Source: Runella sp.
GTDB taxonomy: Bacteria > Bacteroidota > Bacteroidia > Cytophagales > Spirosomataceae
Direction: 5' to 3'
Assembly: GCA_023254175.1 (NCBI GenBank)
Contig: JALQYJ010000065.1
Span: 1 to 39,147 of the forward strand
DNA length: 39,147 bases
Both the position numbers and the translations under genes were made by a program. The notes under the pieces were generated by a model that saw only the letters and a list, made by a program, of their open reading frames with translations, searched no databases and was not told the origin of the DNA. How positions within the stretch are numbered: position 1 is the first letter of the stretch; the number at the start of each line of letters is the position of its first letter. Below are positions 32,902 through 39,147 of the stretch, in pieces.

Positions 32902-34065
32902 CTATTTCTTTGCAGAAAACGTATAAATCGTTGTTGTTTGGTACGTTTCACCTGGTTTTAGCACCACTGTCGGAAAGGTCGATTGATTAGGTGAATCGGG
33001 GTAGTGCTCGGTTTCGAGGCAGAAGGCAAAACGTTTTGTATAGTTGGTCCCTTTCTTTCCGGTGATACTTCCATCTAGGAAATTACCTGTATAGAACTGA
33101 ATTGCAGGTTCGGTCGTCTGAACTTCCATGATACGGCCCGTTGTAGGCTCGTACACTGTGGCGGCAAGGCTGAGTTCTTTGTCTTCTTTGTTCAATACCC
33201 AGCAGTGGTCGTAGCCACCACCGTACTTGATTTGTAAATCTTTGGGGTCGTTTATACGTGCACCTATGGCCGTCGCTTTGGTAAAATCAAATACATTGCC
33301 CGCTACAGGCTTTAATTCTCCCGTTGGAATCAATGTTTCATTAACGGGCAAGAAACGGTCGGCGTTCAAAGTCAATTGGTGCTCGAGAATGTCACGTTTG
33401 CTTCCCGTTAGGTTGAAATACGTGTGGTTGGTCAAGTTGATAACCGTTGCTTTGTCGGTAGTAGCAGTGTAATCAATCTTAAGTGAATTGTTTTTTTGAA
33501 GCGTATATGTCACCGTTACGTTCAAATTTCCTGGGTAGCCTTCTTCGCCATCTTTGCTCAAGTACGAAAGTTTAAGCGTGGGCTCTTCGCCTTCGATAGG
33601 TTCGGCTTTCCAAAGAACTTTATCGAAGCCTACTGTACCACCGTGTAGGTGATTAACCATGTTGTTGACAGCCAACGTATAGGTTTTACTCTCAAGCATG
33701 AATTTTCCTTTGGCAATACGGTTTCCGTACCGACCTACAATTGCGCCAAAATAGGGGCTTGATTTGAGATACCCCGATAAGGAATCGTACCCTAAAACCA
33801 CATCTTCGAACACACCGCTGGAATCGGGGGCAGTAAGATGAGTAATGATACCGCCATAATTGGTAATCTTCGCTTCCATACCGTTGGCATTTTTAAGGGT
33901 ATAAAGCTCGGCAGTTTGCCCGTCAGGAAGTTTGCCAAAATCTGTTTTTTCAATCTTGAGCGTTTGTGTTTCGGTTGCCGCTTCGCTGCTTTCTGAAGAT
34001 TTTTTGGAGCAACTTTGGAAAATGAACACCCCTGCCAAAAGGAGGGAAAAAAAGGTGGATTTCAT
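32902..34065 (-). CDS. galM: Aldose 1-epimerase, lipoprotein
   Basis: A 387-residue mutarotase that interconverts alpha and beta anomers of aldoses. It has a lipoprotein signal (MKSTFFSLLLAGVFIFQSCS) with the cysteine at residue 19, then a Ser/Glu-rich linker, so it is anchored in the periplasm or at the surface. The enzyme core shows ITNYGGIITHLTAPD, YFGAIVGRYGNRIAKGKF, MVNHLHGGTVGFDKVLW with catalytic-type His, NLTNHTYFNLTGS, YDHCWVLNKE and FCLETEHYPDSPNQSTFPT with the catalytic glutamate. It follows araD across a 215-base gap with hairpins; sugar specificity toward arabinose or galactose is open. Confidence 0.94.
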   Translation of the reverse strand: MKSTFFSLLLAGVFIFQSCSKKSSESSEAATETQTLKIEKTDFGKLPDGQTAELYTLKNANGMEAKITNYGGIITHLTAPDSSGVFEDVVLGYDSLSGYLKSSPYFGAIVGRYGNRIAKGKFMLESKTYTLAVNNMVNHLHGGTVGFDKVLWKAEPIEGEEPTLKLSYLSKDGEEGYPGNLNVTVTYTLQKNNSLKIDYTATTDKATVINLTNHTYFNLTGSKRDILEHQLTLNADRFLPVNETLIPTGELKPVAGNVFDFTKATAIGARINDPKDLQIKYGGGYDHCWVLNKEDKELSLAATVYEPTTGRIMEVQTTEPAIQFYTGNFLDGSITGKKGTNYTKRFAFCLETEHYPDSPNQSTFPTVVLKPGETYQTTTIYTFSAKK

Positions 34066-34141
34066 GGAATAATTGGTTGGGGATTGTTGAAATAAAATAA
34101 ACCGTTCTTTTTGGGAAATATACTTAATTGCTCAAGGGTTT

Positions 34142-34208
34142 GTGGTGAGGGGAGAGCGACTCGAATCTATCATCGCGCCGTTGTCGGCTTGTGAGCAGCC
34201 CTCACCAC
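34142..34208. repeat. Spaced 10-bp inverted repeat in the araD-galM gap
   Basis: GTGGTGAGGG at 34142-34151 and CCCTCACCAC at 34199-34208 are exact complements, 47 bases apart. They lie beside the 15-bp hairpin and could form a larger structure with it in the RNA. Confidence 0.55.
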
Positions 34209-34212
34209 GAAG

Positions 34213-34246
34213 ACCTTACCGAAAGTTTCAGAACTTTCGGTAAGGT
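34213..34246. terminator. 15-bp perfect hairpin after araD
   Basis: ACCTTACCGAAAGTT (34213-34227) and AACTTTCGGTAAGGT (34232-34246) pair perfectly with a TCAG loop. It lies 34 bases after the araD stop on the minus strand. No T-run follows in that direction, so it may protect the araBAD messenger from decay or attenuate galM rather than act as a simple terminator. Confidence 0.6.
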
Positions 34247-34280
34247 AATGATTCGACATTCTGTTTTTGATACTTACTTC

Positions 34281-34985
34281 CTAGCATGCTTGTCCGTAGT
34301 ACGCGTTTTTACCATGTTTACGTTCGTAATGTTTCATACGAAGGGTATCTTTGATGCGAGGCGTGTTGGGATTAATTTGTAGCGTGAGGTAAGCCATTCG
34401 TGCCACCTCTTCTAGGACTGCGGCATTGTACACCGACTTCTCCGCCGTTTTTCCCCACGTAAATGGCCCATGATTTTGTAACAAAACCATTTCAACTTCT
34501 TTGTGTGAAATCCCTTTGGCCGTGAATACGTCAAAAATTTGATTGCCCGTTTCGTGTTCATAATCGCCCTCAATCATGGCGTCGGTAAGTACTGGCGCAC
34601 AAGGGATATCCTGGTGCGTATGGTCAGCATGGGTCGTTCCAAAAATGGGAATGTCGAGCCCCGCTTGTGCCCAAGCCACGGCATAGGTACTGTGCGTATG
34701 GGTGATTCCGCCAATGTCTTCCCAGGTTTTGTACAACAATGCGTGCGTTTTCGTGTCAGACGATGGGCGCATACTGCCCTCAACTACCTTGGCGTCATAA
34801 TCCATGATAACGACGTCCTCTGGACGTAGGTTTTCGTACGGAACTCCGCTGGGTTTGATAGCAAAGACACCTTTCGAGCGGTCAACGGCGCTTACATTAC
34901 CAAAGGTAAAAAGCACTAACCCGAGTTTGGGAAGCTGCATATTTGCTTCAAAACACTCTTCTTTCAGCGATTGGTAAATACTCAT
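34281..34985 (-). CDS. araD: L-ribulose-5-phosphate 4-epimerase
   Basis: A 234-residue class II aldolase-like, zinc-dependent enzyme that converts L-ribulose 5-phosphate to D-xylulose 5-phosphate, the last dedicated arabinose step. Visible blocks: LVLFTFGNVSAVDRSKGVFA and IKPSGVPYENL bind phosphate; GGITHTHSTYAVAWAQAGLD holds the two zinc histidines; IFGTTHADH and MVLLQNHGPFTWGKTAEKSV hold the third zinc histidine. Length matches E. coli AraD (231). It begins 30 bases after araA and is presumably co-transcribed. A hairpin follows it. Confidence 0.96.
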   Translation of the reverse strand: MSIYQSLKEECFEANMQLPKLGLVLFTFGNVSAVDRSKGVFAIKPSGVPYENLRPEDVVIMDYDAKVVEGSMRPSSDTKTHALLYKTWEDIGGITHTHSTYAVAWAQAGLDIPIFGTTHADHTHQDIPCAPVLTDAMIEGDYEHETGNQIFDVFTAKGISHKEVEMVLLQNHGPFTWGKTAEKSVYNAAVLEEVARMAYLTLQINPNTPRIKDTLRMKHYERKHGKNAYYGQAC

Positions 34986-35015
34986 ATTTTTTGAGCTAAA
35001 ATCTAAGGCACAACA

Positions 35016-36500
35016 CTATTTGTACGCTACTTCACTGAAACGTAGGTCGTTTTTGAGCCCACGGATGGTAGTATTTTTGTCAATGACCACAAGTTCTACC
35101 CCTAGCATTTCGGCAAAATCCTCGATGTATTCAGTCGTGAGGTTTTGGCTATATACCGTGTGGTGAGCACCACCCGCCAAAATCCAGGCTTGAAGGCCAA
35201 CTTCTATGCTTGGTTGGGGTTTCCAAAGGGCGCGAGCCGTTGGAAGTTTAGGAAAGTCTTCGGTGACTTCTACGGCTTCTACTTCGTTGACTAACAGACG
35301 GAAACGGTTACCTAAATCAATTAATGAAACGTTCAGGGCAGGTCCTGCGGCAGTGTTGAACACCAAACGAACGGGGTCTTCTTTGTCACCAATTCCCAAC
35401 GGATGTACTTCGCATTTGACGTTATTGGCGGCAATGCTTGGGCAAATTTCGAGCATGTGTGAGCCAAGTACCATCGGATTGGCGGGGTCGAAATGGTAGG
35501 TATAATCTTCCATAAAAGAATTCCCACCCTTTAGGCCACTCGCCATTACTTTCATGACGCGTACCATAGCCGAGGTTTTCCAGTCGCCTTCGCCACCGTA
35601 GCCATAGCCTGCGGCCATCATGCGCTGAGAGCCAATGCCTGGAAGTTGGCGCATTCCGTGGAGGTCTTCAAAGGTATTGGTATAGGCCGAGAAACCTCCT
35701 TCTTCCAAAAAGGCTTTGATACCGAGCTCGATACGTGCTGCTTCAAAGAGCGATTGGCGCATGAAGCCACCGTTTCGCAACGAAGGCATCATCTCGTAGG
35801 TGTCTTCGTATTCTTGAAGGAGGGTATAAATATCAGCTTCTGAAATCTGATTAATGTATTGCACTAAGTCGCCTACTCCGTGGGTATTCACCGAAAATCC
35901 AAACTTCATTTCGGCCGCTACTTTGTCACCGTCGGTTACGGCTACTTGGCGCATATTGTCCCCGAAACGTACCACTTTCATGGTTTGCATGGTGTACTTA
36001 GCAGCGGCAACGCGACTCCAAATGTTGATTTTTTCTAGAACATTTTCCGACTGCCAGTGCCCTACGACCACTTTGCGGTTGAGGCGCATCCGAGTCATAA
36101 TAAACCCAAACTCACGGTCGCCGTGCGCTGATTGGTTGAGGTTCATGAAATCCATGTCAATGTCGTTGAATGGAATATCTCGGTTAAATTGGGTATGCAA
36201 ATGGAGCAACGGGAGTTGGAGAGCATTGAGGCCATTTATCCACATTTTAGCGGGCGAAAATGTGTGCATCCACGTGATAATGCCTACGCAATTGGGAGTG
36301 CTGTTGGCTTCTTTACAAATGGTCAAAATCTCGTCGGGCGTTTTGACAACGGGCTTAAAAACAACTCGTACGGGGATGGTAGGGGAGTCGTTGAAAAAAT
36401 CGGCAATGATTTGAGAGTGTTCGTCAACTTGACGGAGCGTTTCTTCCCCGTATAAATGCTGGCTTCCTGTAACAAACCAGACTTCAAACTGTTTGAGCAT
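35016..36500 (-). CDS. araA: L-arabinose isomerase
   Basis: A 494-residue cytoplasmic, manganese-dependent isomerase converting L-arabinose to L-ribulose. The N-terminus [20 protein letters not shown] is diagnostic, followed by [60 protein letters not shown] and [20 protein letters not shown]. The metal-binding segments include [20 protein letters not shown] with a glutamate and EICPSI, and the C-terminal [20 protein letters not shown] with histidines. Length is close to E. coli AraA (500). It sits between araB (48 bases upstream) and araD. Confidence 0.97.
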   Translation of the reverse strand: MLKQFEVWFVTGSQHLYGEETLRQVDEHSQIIADFFNDSPTIPVRVVFKPVVKTPDEILTICKEANSTPNCVGIITWMHTFSPAKMWINGLNALQLPLLHLHTQFNRDIPFNDIDMDFMNLNQSAHGDREFGFIMTRMRLNRKVVVGHWQSENVLEKINIWSRVAAAKYTMQTMKVVRFGDNMRQVAVTDGDKVAAEMKFGFSVNTHGVGDLVQYINQISEADIYTLLQEYEDTYEMMPSLRNGGFMRQSLFEAARIELGIKAFLEEGGFSAYTNTFEDLHGMRQLPGIGSQRMMAAGYGYGGEGDWKTSAMVRVMKVMASGLKGGNSFMEDYTYHFDPANPMVLGSHMLEICPSIAANNVKCEVHPLGIGDKEDPVRLVFNTAAGPALNVSLIDLGNRFRLLVNEVEAVEVTEDFPKLPTARALWKPQPSIEVGLQAWILAGGAHHTVYSQNLTTEYIEDFAEMLGVELVVIDKNTTIRGLKNDLRFSEVAYK

Positions 36501-36548
36501 ATTAGGTAACTAAATTTAATGTTGTTAGATGGTCGATGATTTGCAAGT

Positions 36549-38195
36549 TTAATTCACTAAGATGCCCCTTTCAACAAACCCGCCAAGTTGAATGTATTTT
36601 TGGTAAAGTTGTTGATAGACAGATGTTTTGTTGGTATTTGGCTCGTAAAGGGCATCAAAACCCGAGCCCATCGCTTTTTGGGCGTCCAGCAGCGTTGGGT
36701 GTACTCCTGCGGCGACTGCGGCATTCATAGCTGCACCTAAGGCGCAGGCTTGGTCCGAACTAGCTACTTTGATGGGCATATTTAAAACATCACTGAGCGT
36801 TTGCATCACAAAAGGGGATTTTTTTGCCACACCCCCGATTGCAATTACTTGTTTGATGGGGACGCCTTCGTTGATAAAGCGGTCTACAATGGCCTTCGAA
36901 CCAAAAGCCGTAGCTTCTACAATGGCTTTAAACAATTTGATAGCATCCGTGCCGAGGTTAAGTCCAGAAATTGCGGCCTTGAGTGAGTGGTTGGCGTCGG
37001 GTGTACGTCGGCCATTGACCCAATCGAGCGCAACAGGGTCTTTGTCTGTCACAGGTAGTTTTGCGGCTTCTTCCGAAAGGTATGGAATCAGTTTTTGAGC
37101 GAGTTCTTCAGCCGCAGCTTCCCCTAGCAATGCGCGAACAGGCTCGGTAATGACCTGCTGAAACCACGCGTAGTAATCGCCGTAAGCCGATTGGCCTGCC
37201 TCCATTCCGAGCATTCCAGGGATAATCGAACCATCGACCTGCCCACAAATACCGCGAATCAGCAGGTGTCCGATTTCTTCATTGGGTGCAATTAGCATAT
37301 CGCAAGTAGACGTACCCATCACGCGTACAAAATCGTAGGGCTGAATTTCGGCTCCAACGGCACCCATGTGGCAGTCGAACGCCCCAATACCAATCACGAC
37401 GTTGTTGGGCAAACCAAGACGAGTAGCCCATTCTTCCGAAATTACACCCATGGCATGGTCAGAGGTATACGAGTCCTGGAACAGACGAGCGCGCAACCCT
37501 TCTAACAGTGGGTCGATGGCCATCAAAAAATCTTCGGCGGGTAGGCCGTCAAACTCGTTATGCCACATGGCTTTATGCCCAGCGGCGCAGCGTGAGCGTT
37601 TCATTTCTAACGGATGAGTATTGCCCGTTAGCACGGCCGAAATCCAGTCGCAGTGTTCTACCCACGAAAAGGCACGGGCACGTACTTGTTCATCGACGCG
37701 GAGGGTACGTAAAATTTTTGCCCAAAACCACTCTGAAGAATAGATTCCACCGACGTATTTGGTATAATCAACGGCCCAGCGGTGGGCTACTTCGTTGATT
37801 TCTTCCGCTTCGGAGTTGGCCGTATGGTCTTTCCAAAGAATAAACATGCCGTTGGGGTTTTCGGCAAACTCGGGAAGCAGTGAGAGAGGGGTTCCTTTTT
37901 CATCGACGGCCACTGGCGTAGAGCCTGTCGTATCAATTGAAATCCCTACGATATTGGCTGCAACATCGCTTGGAAGTCCTTGTAGTGCTCCTTTGATGGA
38001 GGCTTCAAGCCCTTCGACGTAGTCGAGCGGGTGTTGGCGAAATTGAGACAATTCTGGTTGGCAGTACAGTCCTTTTTTCCAACGCTCGTAGTAATGTACG
38101 GCCGTACCAACTGCTTCACCCGTTTGGGTATTTACCACCAAGGCCCGAACCGAATCAGTACCGTAATCGAGCCCAATAGTATATTGATGTTGCAT
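36549..38195 (-). CDS. araB: Ribulokinase
   Basis: A 548-residue FGGY-family kinase that phosphorylates L-ribulose to L-ribulose 5-phosphate with ATP. It opens with YTIGLDYGTDSVRALVVNTQ, then IVGISIDTTGSTPVAVDEKG, the FILWKDHTANSEAEEINEVA block, SRCAAGHKAMWHNEFDGLPA and VRVMGTSTCDMLIAPNEEIG. PEDANHSLKAA-like sugar-binding sequence and the C-terminal ATP-binding AIGGVAKKSPFVMQTLSDVL with SSDQACALGAAMNAAVAAG complete the family. It follows the regulator gene by 36 bases. Length fits AraB rather than xylulokinase (about 500), and the araA and araD neighbours confirm it. Confidence 0.97.
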   Translation of the reverse strand: MQHQYTIGLDYGTDSVRALVVNTQTGEAVGTAVHYYERWKKGLYCQPELSQFRQHPLDYVEGLEASIKGALQGLPSDVAANIVGISIDTTGSTPVAVDEKGTPLSLLPEFAENPNGMFILWKDHTANSEAEEINEVAHRWAVDYTKYVGGIYSSEWFWAKILRTLRVDEQVRARAFSWVEHCDWISAVLTGNTHPLEMKRSRCAAGHKAMWHNEFDGLPAEDFLMAIDPLLEGLRARLFQDSYTSDHAMGVISEEWATRLGLPNNVVIGIGAFDCHMGAVGAEIQPYDFVRVMGTSTCDMLIAPNEEIGHLLIRGICGQVDGSIIPGMLGMEAGQSAYGDYYAWFQQVITEPVRALLGEAAAEELAQKLIPYLSEEAAKLPVTDKDPVALDWVNGRRTPDANHSLKAAISGLNLGTDAIKLFKAIVEATAFGSKAIVDRFINEGVPIKQVIAIGGVAKKSPFVMQTLSDVLNMPIKVASSDQACALGAAMNAAVAAGVHPTLLDAQKAMGSGFDALYEPNTNKTSVYQQLYQKYIQLGGFVERGILVN

Positions 38196-38231
38196 GATGT
38201 GTTTCGTTTTATTTTGTTGAATAATAGATAT

Positions 38232-38930
38232 TTATGCGGAAGGTTCTGGCATAAAATACCAAAAAGAATGAAACTTGTCTTCGTATTTTTCTTTGTTTAA
38301 GCAGTACAAAATGGCCTTTTTGGTGGCCGATTGCTCGTTTTTTTCTCCTGTATCTACCAGCAGACCCGTAGACAAAATTTTACGGCTAAAATTGCGTCGG
38401 TCGAGTTGCATATCATAAATCGCTTCGTAGAGTTTATGAAGCTGAGGAATGGTAAATTTTTCGGGAAGTAACTCAAAGCCAATAGGGTGAAGTGCCGCTT
38501 TGTACCGAAGGCATTCGATGGCAATTTCTACCATTTTTTGGTGGTCAAAAATAAGGTTTGGGATATTTTTTAAACTGACCCAGTGGGCATGGTGCGCTCT
38601 CACCGATTCTTCGTCGTGGTTATGAATGTTGATAAGGGCAAAAAATACAACCGAAATGGTGCGCTCTACAGGGTCACGGTTTACCTTACCAAAGGTCTGG
38701 AGCTGTTCGAAGTAGACATTGTTGAGACCTGTTAGCTCAAATAGAATCCGTTCAGCACCCACTTCTAAATCCTCATCAGTGTTGACAAAGCCTCCCATCA
38801 ACGACCATTTGCCCCGTTCGGGTTCAAAATTTCGTTTGATAACTAGTAGTTTTATCTCTTCTCCGTCGAATCCGAAGATAATACAGTCGATGGCAACCAG
38901 TAAGCGAGTTGAATGAGGGTATTGCTTCAT
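38232..38930 (-). CDS. araR: Nudix-like transcriptional regulator of arabinose use (AraR type)
   Basis: A 232-residue regulator with an N-terminal Nudix-like sensor (residues 5-140) and a C-terminal winged helix (about 150-225). The start is the ATG at 38930 (MKQYPHSTRLLVAIDCIIFG); a TTG at 38957 is less likely. The Nudix box GFVNTDEDLEVGAERILFEL keeps glycine, the first glutamate, arginine and one later glutamate but replaces the others with Ile and Leu, so hydrolase activity is probably lost, as known for NrtR-related regulators. The winged-helix part contains FTIPQLHKLYEAIYDMQLDR and RRNFSRKILSTGLLVDTG. Bacteroides AraR is of this type. As first gene of the ara operon it probably senses arabinose, inferred from context. 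Confidence 0.9.
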   Translation of the reverse strand: MKQYPHSTRLLVAIDCIIFGFDGEEIKLLVIKRNFEPERGKWSLMGGFVNTDEDLEVGAERILFELTGLNNVYFEQLQTFGKVNRDPVERTISVVFFALINIHNHDEESVRAHHAHWVSLKNIPNLIFDHQKMVEIAIECLRYKAALHPIGFELLPEKFTIPQLHKLYEAIYDMQLDRRNFSRKILSTGLLVDTGEKNEQSATKKAILYCLNKEKYEDKFHSFWYFMPEPSA

Positions 38931-38939
38931 TCTTTTGAA

Positions 38940-38956
38940 TGTGTCATTTGGACACA
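38940..38956. promoter_or_regulatory. Dyad TGTGTC-N5-GACACA, candidate AraR operator
   Basis: TGTGTC (38940-38945) and GACACA (38951-38956) are exact complements with an ATTTG spacer. The dyad begins within the -7 element of the araR promoter and covers the probable transcription start, the classic place for a repressor to act. Binding by AraR is an inference. Confidence 0.5.
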
Positions 38957-38986
38957 ATATTATCCTCTTTTCTATTATTTTTCAAA
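38955..38986 (-). promoter_or_regulatory. Promoter of the araR-araBAD operon
   Basis: Minus strand: TTTG at 38986-38983, 20 bases, then TAATATTG at 38962-38955, one mismatch from TAnnTTTG. The predicted leader to the ATG at 38930 is about 20 bases. Confidence 0.6.
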
Positions 38987-39061
38987 TTATTTTTTTCAAT
39001 TTATTGGTTTAAGCAAATTGAACGCATGTAAAAAATAGCTATTGAAGAGGAGATGCTTTTA

Positions 39062-39147
39062 TTAGGAAGAGTAAACGCCACGTTTTTTGCCTTCGACGGT
39101 GATTAAATCGTTGTAATTGGAGAGATAACCTAAAATATCAAGTAGAC
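39062..39147 (-). CDS. C-terminal end of an unidentified protein
   Basis: The reverse strand is open from the window edge to a TAA at 39062, giving 27 residues: LLDILGYLSNYNDLITVEGK followed by KRGVYSS. The pattern of a helix then a basic beta-hairpin resembles the end of a winged helix, but it is too short to assign. It lies on the same strand as the ara operon, about 130 bases upstream of araR, with an A/T-rich gap between; whether it belongs to sugar metabolism cannot be told. Confidence 0.55.
   Translation of the reverse strand, partial: LLDILGYLSNYNDLITVEGKKRGVYSS

Noticed and set aside
1-39147. CRISPR array, tRNA or rRNA genes, insertion sequence or prophage
   Set aside because: No regularly spaced direct repeats, no recognisable RNA gene sequence, and no transposase, integrase or phage structural protein were seen.

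Overview
The window looks like a chromosomal segment of a Cytophagales-type member of the Bacteroidota (relatives of Runella, Spirosoma or Dyadobacter are plausible; the genus is an inference). The signs are: outer-membrane proteins with a carboxypeptidase-regulatory-like plug, a GLPGLI-family protein, tandem Skp/OmpH chaperones behind BamA, a bacterial geranylgeranylglyceryl phosphate synthase, a Nudix-type AraR regulator, few Shine-Dalgarno sequences, and repeated TTG/TTTG - 17-24 bp - TAnnTTTG promoters, the sigma factor signature of this phylum. Nearly everything is single-copy core or metabolic gene content. I found no rRNA, tRNA, CRISPR array, insertion sequence or prophage.

Layout. 1-473: start of a D-tagatose/D-psicose 3-epimerase-like gene (minus, cut by the window edge). 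662-3898 (plus): SF1 helicase, AraC-type regulator, YraN nuclease-fold protein. 3892-6501 (minus): barstar-like protein, BatD-like membrane protein, NADP isocitrate dehydrogenase. 6502-7287: almost 0.8 kb without an intact gene, holding a decayed membrane-protein gene. 7306-8339 (plus): small acidic protein and an AIM24/TIGR00266 protein. 8407-10587 (minus): secreted M28 peptidase. 10756-15120 (plus): Arg/Asp-rich secreted protein, outer-membrane beta-barrel protein and its GLPGLI partner. 15221-20044 (minus): envelope biogenesis operon uppS-bamA-skp-skp. 20112-22413 (minus): WD40 protein and MATE transporter. 22467-23971: phosphopantetheinyl transferase and a transglutaminase-like protein, convergent. 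24065-26164 (plus): galE and rfbB. 26207-29273: YitT protein, PlsC-like acyltransferase, wecB and an Spx/ArsC-like protein. 29340-31441: SRPBCC protein, MlaF-like ATPase and tatC. 31678-32830 (plus): small membrane protein and GGGP synthase. 32902-38930 (minus): L-arabinose operon araR-araB-araA-araD plus a lipoprotein galM. 39062-39147: C-terminal end of an unidentified minus-strand gene.

How the genes work together. The right end is a self-contained L-arabinose catabolism unit: galM interconverts sugar anomers, AraA isomerises arabinose to ribulose, AraB phosphorylates it, AraD makes xylulose 5-phosphate, and the first gene encodes a Nudix-like regulator whose promoter carries a dyad suited to autoregulation. 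The centre is an envelope module: UppS makes the lipid carrier, BamA inserts outer-membrane proteins, two Skp-like chaperones escort them. GalE, RfbB and WecB supply nucleotide sugars for surface glycans, although no glycosyltransferase is present here. The less ordinary items are the orphan barstar-like protein, the GGGP synthase (archaeal-type glyceryl ether chemistry) overlapped by a small membrane-protein gene, the Nudix regulator that has lost catalytic glutamates, the pseudogene region at 6.6-7.2 kb, and the hairpin-rich araD-galM gap.
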